DNA from: Dicaeum eximium
Taxonomy: Eukaryota > Chordata > Aves > Passeriformes > Dicaeidae
Assembly (NCBI GenBank): GCA_013396995.1
Contig: VWZP01010904.1
Coordinates: 5,795,251-5,859,250, forward strand
Direction: 5' to 3'
DNA length: 64,000 nucleotides
The notes below the pieces were generated by a model. It saw only the letters and a list, made by a program, of their open reading frames with translations. It did no database searches and had not been told where the DNA came from. Positions 48,631 through 62,102 of the stretch are shown here, piece by piece; position 1 is the stretch's first letter; every line of letters starts with the position of its first letter. Made by a program: the position numbers and the translations under genes.

Positions 48631-51600
48631 CTAAAATGTATATGATATAGAAGATACTAAACAATCTTATACTTTCCTCCTTAAAGCAACTAAAGTATTA
48701 TCTTCTAAATTAAGCACTTTGTGTGATCAGGCACTTTGAGTAGAAGAGAAAGAAGTGCAGTCTGCAGTACATCTTGTTGGGTTTGTCCTAGTATCCAAGA
48801 GCAAGTGGGCTAAATACGAGCAAATACAATGGTTTTCTCAAGATACATCAGTGGTTAAACAGCTGGGAGAAAGTTCTTTAAGCTTAAAGAGAGTTATAGC
48901 ACACAAAAAATGTTTCAAATCATTGATTGAATCAGACTAACAAGTTAAAAATTCTGGCCAGGAGAGTAATAAACTCGTAAACTTCCGGTTTTCCAAACTG
49001 ATTAGTAAGACCAAAAAACTATTTTGCAGTGAACTTCAGTCACTGTAGCAAAAGTGAAGAGTAGTTGGGTTTTTGCCAAGTTATAAATATATTACAAGAG
49101 TACCCACTTTAACAGTGCTTTCTGGCTTTTTTTTTTTTTTTCTTCAAAATAATGTCAGTCATTCAGAAAATATACAACTTTTTTTTTACACAATTCGATG
49201 TCTTGCCAAAGTCAGTTTGTTCCATAATAAAAGTTGTACTACAATATTCATATTGATTCTGTACATACCGAATCAACTGCTATACTGAAAATAACTTGTA
49301 TGATCTGTTCGGTTTACAAAACAAATAAAAAAGTAGCCCAGAACAAATATTCACATTTATTTTATATATTGTATTGAATTCCTAATGAAGTTAATTCTAA
49401 AACCAAAGTATTTGCCCTCATGGAATTCAGGTAAATCTCATAAAATTATAATGAAAAGCAGTCACACTTTGCTCTGAGAAGGGAAAATTACCCATATTTA
49501 TCATAGGCTTTTCCTTAATCAATTTAATAAATTTACACTTTAAATTTAGTGGAAGAGGTGTGCAGGAGTGGAAAAACAGTATTTCTTTTAACACAGATTT
49601 TTCAAAAGGTAGAATGTTTGGATTAGAAAGGAGGGTGTTGCACACATTTGGTTGTAATGTTACTCAAGTCTCACTTTGTTTGCCTTGTCATAAGGAAAAT
49701 CAAAATTTAGACAAGATTACTTTATTATAGAGCACCCCATCATAAGCATACTCTCTTCCACCTACATATACATCTATTCATGTATATATAAGCATATCTA
49801 TAGCTGTTCCTGGTTTTTATGTTACCACAGCAATATATAAATCATCACGTTAGTTCTATTCGGACTTCATTTCCTGGGAATTTTTTCATATGTAATTTAT
49901 AAACAACTTTTAAGTTAAAAAACAGGATAGAGAACTGGAAAATAAGTATTGAGTTGAAGTTCTCTGTCTGAAAATGTTTCATTTGTTATGAAGCTTACCT
50001 CCAATTTGGTGGTGGTCTGAGGTGGGCAGTTTAATGATTTGTCTTTTTTCCACATTTTTAATTTGGGTTGTTTTAATATATGGATCAGTCTTGCACTTTT
50101 TGAAGTCCAAAAATGGATAGCATTGTTCATGGAGATCAAACTGCTACAAATTTTTTGGTGTCATTTAACATATCTTGTCAGCTGAGCCATTAAAGCAGAA
50201 CTCTCAGAAGATATATGCATGCTTAAGTGTATTAACAAAGATAAGCAAGTACTAAAAATCTGAAAAGCTTCATCAGACTGTGGTGGAGATAAGTTCATTT
50301 CTGCCAAAACATTCCTTTTTGTAACTGGATATCAAAATGACCTGTTTCTTTGATTTCTTATAATACTTTTCTTTCTTTTATTTAAAAATAATCATTGTCA
50401 CTCCAGAAAATTTGTTGAGGAGTTTTTTTGTTGGCTCTTGGGGGCAGTTTTGGACAGAGAACAAAGTTTTCCTAAGTTTCAACATTTCTGCTGTAAAAGT
50501 CAAAGTGAAATGTCTGCTTCAGTCCAGCTGAGAATATATCAATTATTTAGGTGAACTTGAAATGTTTTCTTGCCCGTAATTTTTAGTTAAGCAACAACTG
50601 CAGTCCTACAATGCTCTGTATTTAATGTGGATAGCTGTTGTGGCTCTGGAGAATCATGCCCCCTCCTCCACTCTTTTTTAGTACTTCATTGGAGTTAAAG
50701 GAGTCTAACCACACGCCAACATGTTAAAAGAAAGGGGAGGGGGATCGGGGGAATGCTATTTAATGCTGAAATATGTTTCAGCAACCTAAACTGAAAAATT
50801 TCTTCGAAAATGTCTTAATTTTCATCCAAATAACTTGTACGATCTGTTTAGTCCAAAATGACTAAATGTTAATGTTGCTAAATCAAAACATATTTGAGTT
50901 CTTTTGTTGGGGTTAACTTCTGTGTTAAAACTCTTCATTTTGAGTCTAATGTCAAACTGAATATTACGGGGTGAGTTTCCATATTTTGCTCAGCCAAGCA
51001 GTGAGTGGTACAGCTCATTCTGCATTGCTTCTCTGGTGTCTGTACAGTAGGGAGTAAGTGGAGAAGTAACTCCCTGGGACCAAGCTGAGTTTTGAGAACA
51101 TTATAACAGGGTTTTGTTAGACATACTGTTTACTAAAGACTCACCTGAGATCACCAAGTCACTGATCACAGTAACTATAAAGAAGCATCTAATGTCATCC
51201 CTGACTTCTTAGTCAGAAAGACCAATAATCCTCAGATGTGATTAGCAGCTGGTAATTGCAGATTTTTTTACCTTTGAAAACAACCTTTTTTTCTGTCAAA
51301 TTCATGGAAGTATAAAGAAGCATTCATTACCTACTGTTAAATCTGATTCTAACAATCCATGCATCACAAATATAATTCATGATCAACTATTATTTAGTAA
51401 TTCTATATAATTTTGTTTGCATCTCATCCCATTTCTTGCATTGATGTCAAATTGTGATATAAAAGACAAATGGAATTGCTGATCAATGACTAAAATGCAT
51501 GCTGATATAATCAAAATGGCATAAAAACAAAGGATCCATTGAGGACAGATCACAATGTATGCCAGAAATTAAAATAAACAACTGTGAGAAGCTGTAGTGT

Positions 51601-52536
51601 CATGAGAGATTTCAGTACATCTGTTTACCTTCCATTCATGTAAGGGAATCATGAATGAGATGGAATGCTTCAAAATGGGAGGAAAAATCTGAAGTATTAA
51701 ATAATATTATATGTTGAGAAAAGAGAACTTTTTGTTCATTAATGTTTTCTCTTCATTTTGAACTATTGCAATAATTTCCATGTCATCGTGCAGGCCACTT
51801 TGTTTTTTCATATTGCATCCTGTGAAGTGTCAGTTGGCTGTCTTGGCCTTAATAGGCAGAGCATTATTTATGAGGTACATTTTCTTCAATTGCATTTGGA
51901 AGGTCCCTATCATACAGTCCAATGCCTGCAACTCCTGACTGAATGGTCAATATTTCTTCATTTGTGTTTTAGTGAGGTAATCAAAACCATTTTGCCCCCC
52001 ACATGTTGTGAAAAAACATCACATAGTATAAGCAGTTCTGTGTAATATATATGTATGTATTCACAACATCCTTAATGTTCACTTTTTTTTTTAAGATACC
52101 AGCTATTTTAATGGTTTTGTATTAAACCTACAAAGACAGAGTTATTGGCCTACCCTTAATACAGTCAGTGAATTATATCTAGGCACAAAGTGATAAGTAA
52201 AGATTTTCATTCTGATCTCTGAATTTCCTTGTAGCTGTGGTTTGTCAGACCTTTAGCAATACCCTAATGCCAGGGGCTGGGAGGCTGTGGTTTAATATGG
52301 ACTAATGCACATGGCACAGCTTTTACATTAGTGTTATTTCTTTCAATGTGTTGTAGTGAAATCATGTTTTAAAACCAGACAAACTATTGATGCTTTTATT
52401 GAATGGAGTAATTTATTAAAGAAATATTTTAGTCTGTTGACATTTCATCATCAAATAACAGTAAACATAATACATGTTTCCCATAAGACCATTCTTGAGA
52501 GCCAAATATTTACCCCTCAGTTATCCTAAAGGTAGC

Positions 52537-53193
52537 ATTGATGGATGAGAGGCTGGACATGATCCCGCCATGGGCACTGCCAGCCCAGAGAGCAAAGGGT
52601 GTCCTGGGCTGCATCCAGAGCAGCGTGGGCAGCAGGGGAGGGAGGGGATTCTGCCTCTCTGCTCTGCTCTGCTCTGCTCTGCTCTGCTCTGCTCTGCTCT
52701 GCTCTGCTCTGCTCTGCTCTGGTGAGAGCCCAGCTGTTGGAATGAGTCCAGAGGAGAGCCTTGAAGATGATCAAAGGGATGGAGAACCTCTCCTGCAAGG
52801 AAGACCTAAGAGAATTGGGAGTGTTCAGCCTGCAGAAGAGAAGGCTTCAGGGTGACCTAATTGCAGCCTTCCAGTAACTGAAAGGAGCTTACAAGAAAGA
52901 CGGAGAGGGAGATTTTACAAGAGCATAAAATGACAGGACAAGAGAGAATGGTTTCAAAGTAGGTTAATCATAGGTATTAAAGAGTTCTTTGCTGTGAGGA
53001 TGGTGAGGCACTGGAACAGGTTGCCCAGAGAAGGTGCAGATGCCCCAGCCCTGCAAGTGTTCAAGGCCAGGCTGGATGGGGCTTAGAGCAACCTGATCTA
53101 GTGGAAGGTGTCCCTGCCCACGGCAGGGGAGTTGGAACTGGATGACCTTTGAGGTCCCTTCCAACCTAGACCATTGTACGATTCCGTGATTGT
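52537..53193 (+). mobile_element. CR1 LINE fragment, fairly young, with internal microsatellite
   Basis: Well-preserved sense CR1 of about 650 bp. Blocks include GTCCTGGGCTGCATCCAGAG, the expanded CTCTG tract, AGCCTGCAGAAGAGAAGGCT, GTGAGGCACTGGAACAGGTT, CAGGCTGGATGGGGCTTAGA, GTGTCCCTGCCCACGGCAGG and the terminal TTGGAACTGGATGACCTTTG, CCTTCCAACC. It is 5'-truncated and has a complete 3' end. It explains open frames on both strands across 52526-53164. Confidence 0.95.
52657..52720. repeat. (GCTCT)12 pentanucleotide microsatellite inside CR1
   Basis: Twelve perfect GCTCT units at 52661-52720, preceded by CTCT. It sits where CR1 normally has only two or three such units just before the GGTGAGA block, so the tandem array grew from a seed in the element. 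It encodes a spurious Ala-Leu-Leu-Cys-Ser repeat in one open frame. Confidence 0.97.
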
Positions 53194-55659
53194 AATAACT
53201 ACTCTATGGGCAGCACAACAAAAAGATATATTTAAAGACAACCTTGTTTACATGGAGTGGTAAGTCAGAAATACAAAAAAGCAAGTTTGGCCTCTACTTT
53301 GAAGTACTATTCTTAAAATTTGCATTTAATTTTACAACTCATCAGTTGTTTTCATTTTAGTAATGAAAAAACTTTGAACTATCAAGCATGTCTTCCTGAC
53401 AATTGCCTAAAATTATTTGTTGGAATCTAGTGAATATAGAAGTGGTTAAAGTACATAAAATTTAAAACTACATAGACCATTTAACTATAAGTTAGTCCAA
53501 CATGAGAATTAATAATTTTTTTCAGATTCATGTGGAAATCCTGAAATTAACAAAGGTAAAGGATTTTCAAAGCCATTTTAATGTTAAAGATATTTATTGT
53601 AAATTGAGAGCTTCGTATTTAAACTCACCTTTCTGATGGTACATTTAAATTGCTGAGTTTGTTTCTTTTGGTTTTTGGAAAAATCTTGAAAATAAATAGT
53701 ATTTCACTAAGCTCTGGATACAAAATCAGGAAAATCTCCTTACATAACTTAGATCTGTCATAGATCATTTATATTTCTGAAACTGGGATAACATATAAGT
53801 GCCATCATTTAATATCTGTTGGATTATCATCAGCCTTTGTTGCAAGTTTATTGGCAAGTGCCAAGTAATGCTGAGTGAGGATAATGGTTTAGCTCTGCTT
53901 TTCTAACAGTGCATTTGAGACCTTTATTTCAATTATTGTCCAGTTGTTTCACACCACGCTTCTGGTTCACATACCTTTCTACATTTTTGTCTTTACAAAG
54001 AGAAAATCTACAGTGAGAGTATGTCACTTTCATCTTTTATGCCTCTTATTTTTTAATTATCCCAGAAAGAGAGTAATGAAGAAGATTCTTTATAGAGGCA
54101 ATATATGAAAATAGTTAGAGATGGTTCTTTCTTCACACTTTGAATCTGATATCTGACACTTTATAGCTCATCCTTAAAATAAATATTTTTGTTCTGTAAG
54201 TGTCTGGACAGGTAAAACAAAGGAGTTGAGTGTACACTTCTTCTAGAATAGCTGCTCTCTTTTTTCTCATTCAGTTGGTAGGTGACTGTAAAGAAAATTA
54301 CCACTGTATGTATCTCTGTAATTCAGTTTTAGATATGCTGGAGCATAAATTCACTCACTATACAAATACAAAGTTAAGAATGGTAATAAAGTGTGTGCAT
54401 AAAATGGGGTTTTTGCTGTCACATTTGATTCAGTTGCTATTGCTTTGTTCAGTTTAACTGTTAAATTTAGTTCTGTTTGTAAGCAAACAATGTTCAGCCC
54501 CACTCAGCTATTTTTAATGCAGACAATCTTGTTGGGGGTAGCAGGAATTCCATTACACTCCACCTGTCACACTTTGCCTCTGCCAGGAAGTTGATTTACA
54601 GTCACAACCTCTCCATTGAGAATTTTTTGCCTTCACTTACCATTAGATTTGCTGTGTGCTTTATGAATTGCAGTATTCACAATGAGTCTACTTCTCCAGG
54701 TGGGACAGACATAATCAGATGGTCACCTGGTCCCAGGAACCTTTCATGAGCTTTACAACCAGGACCAGAAGAATTCATAAATTAAAATTGAAAATAAAGG
54801 GGAGGAACAGGGTGTATGACGTGTGTGATTGGCATGGGTATTGCTTAAAGATAATAATTTTTTTTCCCCTGAAAGCTAGGACAAGGAGCTAGTGATGAAG
54901 CTATTAGAGATTTCTGAGGTTTGGTGGTGGTTTCACTTCTTTCATCATACCTTTGATTGTTCTCTTTGCTTTAGTCTTGAGGATTAGGCAGGGGTAATCT
55001 GCATAACACTGAACCCGAAGAGCTTGAGGTAGTGGTATGTGTTGTAAAAACAAAAAGTGAAATTAGAAAAGCTGCAAATACTTCTTCAATTAGAAAAGTT
55101 TGCCTGTCTTTATGTATTTAACGTCCAAGTGTAGAGAACCTTTGCAGTTTGAAGATGTTAACTTTGATAAAAATCAGACAAGCCATTATTATTTATGAAA
55201 AGTAAATTCTTAAGCTATGTCTGTAGGCAAATAAGCATGGTTCAAATTCATATTGTTCATTTCAAAATATTTCTTTTAATCTTACTTTTTTAAACTCTTT
55301 TCCTACATTCTGGATGACTTTCTGGTATCTTGTCATATATATGTCAGACATTTGTCTTTTTCATCAGGCAGAGAAAAGACATTTGAGTCAGTTTAATTTT
55401 GTTAGCAGTGGTGATATCATTCCAGATTGCTTGAGAGAGCATTTTGTGTTATTAGTTTTATGTACTACATTCAGAAAAGTGTAAGGTTTTGTCACTGTGT
55501 CTAATCCCCAGCTGTGATAAACATCATATCTTATAACCTATTTGTTAAACATATCAAGTGGAATTTTAAAATAATTTAAAGGTCCCACTGCTCTCATTGG
55601 AAGTTTTTTCTAGACCCAGTGCATTAGTCTGCCTGATGTGTTGGTGGAGGACAATACCT

Positions 55660-55860
55660 TGTCCTCAGCCTTTACTCTCCCTAGGCTGGAAAGACCAACC
55701 TCATTTAGTCTTCCCTATGAACAACTGTTCTTTTTCCTGGACAGTGCACTGGCTTTGCTCCATATCTGGCTATTACGTGTCTTTCTTGAATGACCTGTCT
55801 ACAGTTTCCAGATGAGGACCAAGCAAGTCATCAAGAAAATACAGTATTTCTGGATTTGTA
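55660..55860 (-). mobile_element. Very old antisense CR1 fragment (tentative)
   Basis: CTCTCCCTAGGCTGGAAAGA, TTAGTCTTCCCTATGA, GTCTTTCTTGAATGACCTGT and CAGTTTCCAGATGAGGACCA line up in order with the antisense CR1 blocks for the groups reading ggctgg-gaagac, ctttcctat-ag, ttcttgta-tg and actccagatgagg-c. Divergence is high and the ends cannot be fixed. Confidence 0.45.
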
Positions 55861-56304
55861 CTGAAAATCTCTCTTCCAACACTTCATATGATTATTTTGC
55901 CCTTTCTTTAGCTGCATTGCTTTGTGTCCCTTTGCTGATCAAGTGTTACATGGATTGACTGCTCCTTCCTCTGGGAAAGCAAAGGGAAATATAATTTATT
56001 TATTGCAACCTTCATATCTATATGAAGGTTTGAACCAAACTGTAGCAATATTTTGAGCATGTTCCTGTTAAGTTGCAGATCGTGTAAAAAAGTCGGATTA
56101 GTTACCTGCAGAAAAAAAAAATTGGGTAACTTAAGCAATTAGTAAAGAATGTTTGGTTTAGTTTCTGAATCTTTGCTATTTAAGACAACAAATGTTGTTA
56201 GATTGGTCATGGCTTCCAGACAGTGATATCAAAAATTTAAAACTTTTCTGTTGCCACTTCTGCTTTTTTATTAGAGTATTTTAATTTAGATTTATTAGAT
56301 TTTT

Positions 56305-57046
56305 TTATTGAACCTGGGGAAGAATAACCCCATGTACCAGTACAGGCTGGGGGCTGACCTGCTGGAAAGCAGCTCTCCAGAGAAGGACCTGGGGGTCCTG
56401 GGGACAGGAGGCTGACCATGATCCTTGTGGCCGAGAAGGCCAATGGGATCCTGGGCTGCATTAGGAAGGGCATGGCCAGCAGGTCAAGGGAGGTGATCCT
56501 GCCCCTCTACTCAGCCCTGGTGAGCCTGACCTGGAGTGCTGTGTCCAGTTTGGGCTCCTCAGGACAAGAGAAATATGGAGCTCCTGGATCAGGTCCAGTG
56601 AAGGGCTCTGAAGATGATGAGGGGAGTGGAACATCCTTCTTACAAGGAAAGGCTGAGGGAGCTGGGCCTGTTCAGCCTNGGGCCTTAAGTTCAGCCTTAA
56701 GAAGAGATGTCTGAGAGGGGACCTCATCAATGTCTATCAGTATGGGAAGGGAGGGTGTCAGAGGATGGAGCCAGGCTCTTCTTCCAGGTACCAAGCAACA
56801 GGACAAGACACAGTGGGCAGAAACTGAATCACATAAGGTTCCACCTGAACGTGATAAAGAACTTCTTTACTGTGCAGGTGACAGATTGTCCAGAGGTTGT
56901 GGAGTCTCTCTCACTGGAGATATTTGAGAACTGCCCAGACACAAATGTGTGCCATGTGCTCTAGGATGACCCTGCTTGAGCAGGGAGGTTGGAGCAGATC
57001 ACCCACTGTGGTCACTTCCAGCCTGACCCATTCTGTGATGCTGTGG
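56305..57046 (+). mobile_element. Long CR1 LINE fragment with an ambiguous base
   Basis: About 740 bp of well-preserved sense CR1. Blocks run from GGCTGGGGGCTGACCTGCTG and GCTCTCCAGAGAAGGACCTG, through ATGATCCTTGTGGCCGAGAA, CCTGGTGAGCCTGACCTGGA and GGCTGAGGGAGCTGGGCCTG, to TGAACGTGATAAAGAACTTC, GGAGATATTTGAGAACTGCC and the terminus TTCTGTGATGCTGTGG. The single N of the window (56679) falls inside it, next to a small duplication. It is the source of the paired open frames on both strands at 56237-57082. Confidence 0.95.
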
Positions 57047-60000
57047 TTTGTGTGTTTTTTTGATTATGTGTTTACACAGTAGCAATCTAAATACAGCATC
57101 TGGTTTGGGTTTGTTTCATTTCTTAAAAAGTGTAGTGCATCTAACATAAATCTTGCAACTCCTGCAATATATAAGTAAAGTATTCTGCAATTGCACAATT
57201 GTCCTTAAATGCCCATGGGTAAAAAGATCTATCAGGTTTTATTAATAATTTTTTATAGTCATAGGACAGGCTTCTGTGCAAAGTAAACCAAAATGAAAGC
57301 ATTCAGATTATTTTACCCACAGTGATGACATGTTACTGCCTATATTACCTCACAGCATGTCACAAGACATCATTACATGCTACTGAGTTTTATTTCATTT
57401 ATTCTAGAATCTCATCAAGGCACTTCAGTTTAAGTATATCAAAAATTAAAAAATCATTCAGTACCACAAAGCTCTTTAAAGTCAGATTTCCATAAATTTG
57501 CACAGTACTAAACATTGGTGGTGTTAAGCAAATGAGAGCAAATAAGTACATTAAAGTGGAAATGTTACTTAAGCAAAGAGAAGCGTTCTATACCATTTCT
57601 ATCATTTTCTATGTGGTCTGACTTAATATTTCTTTTAATTAAAGAATGGTTCAAAAGTGCCTGTAGGTAATCAAGAAATTATAAATTAATTTTTAATTCT
57701 TATTTTTGCTGGTTCAGCTGGAATTATAGTTCTCTTAATCTCCTGAATTTACCATTTTTCTGCTGTTGCCATAGTGAAATCAGGTAGAACAGGCAAAGCT
57801 GTACTTCTTCTTCTCTTTGAACTTAACTAAAAATAATGCTTAATCTATTGGTATGGCTTTAGAAATAGCTTTTAAAAATGTTAATGAGATTTAGCAACTG
57901 TGGAAACAGGGATATTGTGACCTCAGACTGGAAGTTCTATTGGCCCTCAGCAAAAATGCAATACCAAAATGCAAGCTTTCCTTTAGCAGTTCATCCTAGT
58001 GCTTTAGGCCTAGAGAGGCTTGAGGGAAAAAAAAATATATAAACCTGCATCAATTTATACATCTTGATGTCATGTACTGCTGAGCAGGGAAGGACTTCAG
58101 GGCAGCTGGTTTTTGTAACAAGGGCAGAATATACCACACTATTTCAAGTGATAATCAGTTTGCATCACTTAGCCTGATGGAAATAATTTTGTCACTGGGT
58201 AATTCTGCATAAGAAGGACTTAGTACTGAAAAGCTCCAAATACCATTGAGAATTCATCTCATTCTTCAGTTGTCATTCTTAGGGTGGATGGTGCCAGACT
58301 TGCTGGGTATGTTTGTATTGGTGTGTAGTAATATGTAATATCTACCTGAGATGTGCTAGTCTGCTGTGCACAAACCTACAAACTACAAAGTTGCCTCCAG
58401 CGTAGAAATACTGATTTGTAAAAATGGGATACCTCAAAGGTACATAAAGACATTTTGAAATCTTTGGCAGAAGTCAGTAGTTGATATGAAGAGATCCTAG
58501 AAGTTGAAGTGGTTGAACTTACGTAAATGTTCTATCTTTCCTCTTATTTTTTGACTCTATTTTCCCCTTTTTGTTGTGTGTTTTTGGGGTTTGTTGGGTT
58601 TTTTTATGCCTTCCAGTTAATAATGGTCTACCTTGAACAGACAGGAAGACCCCCACCTTTTTGCAAGAGTGCTATAAACTGAGGGGACTGACAAGAATCT
58701 TTTTATTCTCTGTATTGGTCTTCCACTACACAGTTCAAGCTGAAGGTGTCTTCAACATATTCAGTAATCCGTACTGAGGTCGGAGCAGATGGAAACCTTA
58801 TGTCAGCACCTCTCCTTAAGCTGCATTATGGCTGTTCTTGACAAGTGGATTTCTGTGAGAGACAGCTTTCTTGAGAGATTCCTGTGGAATTCAGGAACCA
58901 TTTTTAACTATTATCCTTCCTTATGTTTTGAACGCATGGTGTTCTTTGCTACTGCAATCACAAATATAAGGACAATACTGGAAAATAAGCACTTCAAGAA
59001 ACAAAAACAACTTGCAATTTTTGGCTAACGAGGGAGAGGGAGAGACAGCTGGTCAGAACAGATACTAATCTTATCACTTAATTTACTTACTCTGAGCTTT
59101 TATGCAATATAAGAACCAAAAAACTACAAAGTGACTGTGCTCAGGTGGAAGTTAGCCAAGTCTCAGAAAGGTTGGTAGAATTCATTATTCATGACGTTTC
59201 AAGCTGCTTACTCAAGCTTAATTTACGTTTGAAGGGAAAAGTGGTGTTTATTTTTCTTCTTGTTGTTACTTTTATTTTCTATTAGTTTTGCTTTTGTCTT
59301 AAAGGGAACAGAAATTGAACAGGACTATGAGCTCAATAGGTCACACTTTTTCTGTTTTGTTTAAAAATGAGACTGCTTGTGCTGTCTTTGATGCCCTTAG
59401 ATATCTGCCAACCAACAATGTTCATTTATCTAGCAATCTAACAATTGCATGTCAAAGAAAGGACAGGAAAGGAAAAAGGAAAGGGGAGAAAAAAAGCACA
59501 GGAATATGTAGTCCAGCTGTCTTCCACTGTTTTCAACATGTATTTGTATGAAAGAAAATGTTAATACTGTGTGATTTTGTAGTGTTAAAGACTTCTGCCT
59601 CAGTTCTCATCAGGCATGGATTGTAATATGTCACTGGTTAAACTCAATTAATCTGCCATTGCTTTCAAAACTTCACAAGTGATAGCATTTTTCTCTGATT
59701 CTTCCTCTCCCTCCTTCTGGGCTCACATCACCATATATATTTTTTTGTCTTCCTTTTGGACATAATTTTGTACCTTGATGGTGAGCCCAGAAGAATTCAG
59801 TGCATAGTAAGCAAAGAAAGCTGAAACACAATTTGGTTTAGTATTGGTATATACTGAGAAGGAGTAAATAACTTGTAAATAAATCTAAATAGCATGAATT
59901 TTTTAGAAGGTGCATGCAGTAGAGTTCTATGTGTAGGTGTATAAATAGTTAAGAAGAGAGAAGGCAGAAAAGGGAAGTGGATTTCTTTGCTTATCCCCAG

Positions 60001-60879
60001 TTATGCACTTACTTCACCTAATAATGAATGTAGCTCTTAATACAGATTGCCTAGGTGGTCTCCTAGAGTCTCTGAAACAGCCTCCAACTTTCACCATGTG
60101 AAAATATCTCTTCTGGGAGACTGGCTGTTTTGCAGGTAATATATAAGACTTGTGTATCTCATGATGCACTCCTTTGTGAATAACAGCTAAATCCCAAATT
60201 ATTTTCAATTATCAAGTGGGGCAGGACCAGTTTGAATTGAACAGACACTGGATATATGAATCCACTGAGAGACAAGCTGAGGAGCCTCAGGCATTAAAAA
60301 TAAGTGTGTGCCAGACACAATTAAAGTTTGCAAGTGGATTCCAAAGGCAGTGAGAATATTCAAGGTCAGAGGAGGTGTTTGCCTTCCTTTTGGGTGGGCA
60401 TCAGGTGCCACAGTAATGGGCAGCAGACCTATCATTCCTTTTTCATCTGTTCTCTGCTTAATAGAGGTAGGTGACTTACATTTTGAGAGACAGTAAATTT
60501 AAGTACAGCATCACACATAAAATGCTTCTGCCTATCAATTATGGGCAGTAGTGTGTTTGGTAGTTAACTGCTAAGCAGCATTGTGTGGGGATACTCAGTA
60601 TGATTTACTGCCTGGTCTTCTAATTCTCTGATCTGGGAAGTTGGAAGCACAGATGAGCTGTCCTCCATTTGTTAATTCATCTGTTACATTGTTTGTTTTA
60701 TTGCATATTTGTGTATAAGGACTTGAAGATACAGAATTGTCTAATAATTCATTCAAAATGTCTTGAGATAGCTTTAATGCTGCCTCCAAGATTTATGCTC
60801 AGCAAATACTAAACACACAGGTATATAGTGCCTTTATTTATCAATGTTTCTGCTATCAAAATTTGCTGAGCAACTTTTC

Positions 60880-61450
60880 TGATTAGTTTGCTTCTGTTCT
60901 ACAATAATTATTAAATGAAAATCGAATGCTGTTAAGAGCAGTTCTGCCTCCTTGGTTAAATGCACTTTCGGCATATCCTATCTTTCTGCTGAGCACTGAC
61001 ACCAGATAAACAGCTGCACAGGAAGAAAGGATTGCTGCAAACTATGAGGCACTCACAGATTATTCAGATATCATCTTGCACTGGCCCTAGGATGGCCTGT
61101 TGCTTTCAGCCCTAAAAGTAAACAACTGTTAATCACCTAGTGGCAACATGAGTTGACCAGCACTTGTGGCTGCCTGGACTTCAATCCAACAGTGCTCAAA
61201 GGCTTTTCTCATGTTTTCTGTCACCCAGGATAAGAGGTACTTTGCAGCTAAGCATTCCTTTGGGAAGGCCGCTGTAAGTTTAACAAAATGTTTGAAATAA
61301 CCTCAGTAACTCCTCTCAACACTGATCCACAGCTTCAAATGTGCAGAATCAAACAATAGTGGCCTTGCATCGACAGTCTCTGGAGAGCAAAATAATGGCA
61401 TAATGTTTACTAAGGGAAACTGATTAACAAGCAAGGACCTCAAGAAGCAA
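60880..61450. promoter_or_regulatory. Candidate conserved non-coding element
   Basis: This block has mid-range GC, contains no repeat and no exon-like frame, and differs in texture from the surrounding AT-rich intron. Examples are ACTTTCGGCATATCCTATCT, CTAGTGGCAACATGAGTTGA and GGAAGGCCGCTGTAAGTTTA. The call is inferred from composition only. Confidence 0.25.
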
Positions 61451-62102
61451 CATTTCTTGCCTGGATTTAATCAGAAAGTGCTGCTTTCAGCAACAGTATG
61501 TGAAATAGTTCTGAGGTGCAAGCAACCATCTTTGTTCCCTGCTTATTCAAAGAGTACTGCCATTCTTGCAATGTATTCACTGGTAAATACAAGTAGCACA
61601 ACTGCTACTGCTTTAGTAAATAAGTCCTCAATTTGTATATTGTAGGATTGGAAGGGTCTTGTAGGAGCTCATTAATGGACTTGCAGTGGACACTGAAACA
61701 ATGTGCTAACCCTGAGTTAGGAAAGACATAGATGCCACACCTAATACAGAATAGAATATTAGACTTTCTCCACCAGAATGGAAATTTTGAAGCTTCTGAA
61801 AAAAGACGTAGAAAGTTTTTCTTGTATTGTGCTTTTCAGATTTTAGGGGTTTTTGGTTGAGCTTCTTTTGCTTTTGCTCATCCAGGGTTCCTGAAGTCAC
61901 TTTGCCCTGTATTGAAATAGTTAACTAATGTAGAATCCTTGATTTTCGCAGAATATTGCATTTATCTCCAAGTTACCAAACAACATACCTGGAACACTGT
62001 CTATTATCTCTTTTGGCCAGATACTGGAACTATCTTCCCAGGCAGCCAAAACACATTGTTTCCCAAGATGCATACCCAAGTGATGCCCACTAGAGCCAGA
62101 AA

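Noticed and set aside
52526..52855. Repeat-rich open frames on both strands (Ala-Leu-Leu-Cys-Ser on +, Ser-Arg-Ala-Glu-Gln on -)
   Set aside because: They are translations of the GCTCT microsatellite within a CR1 element.
56237..57082. Several overlapping open frames of 61-98 residues on both strands
   Set aside because: They lie entirely on a CR1 element of higher GC, where stops are rarer. None matches LINE protein in a consistent frame.
61640..61685. GGATTGGAAGGGTCTTGTAG as an antisense CR1 tip
   Set aside because: The similarity is to a short generic part of the CR1 end only, and the neighbouring blocks are missing.
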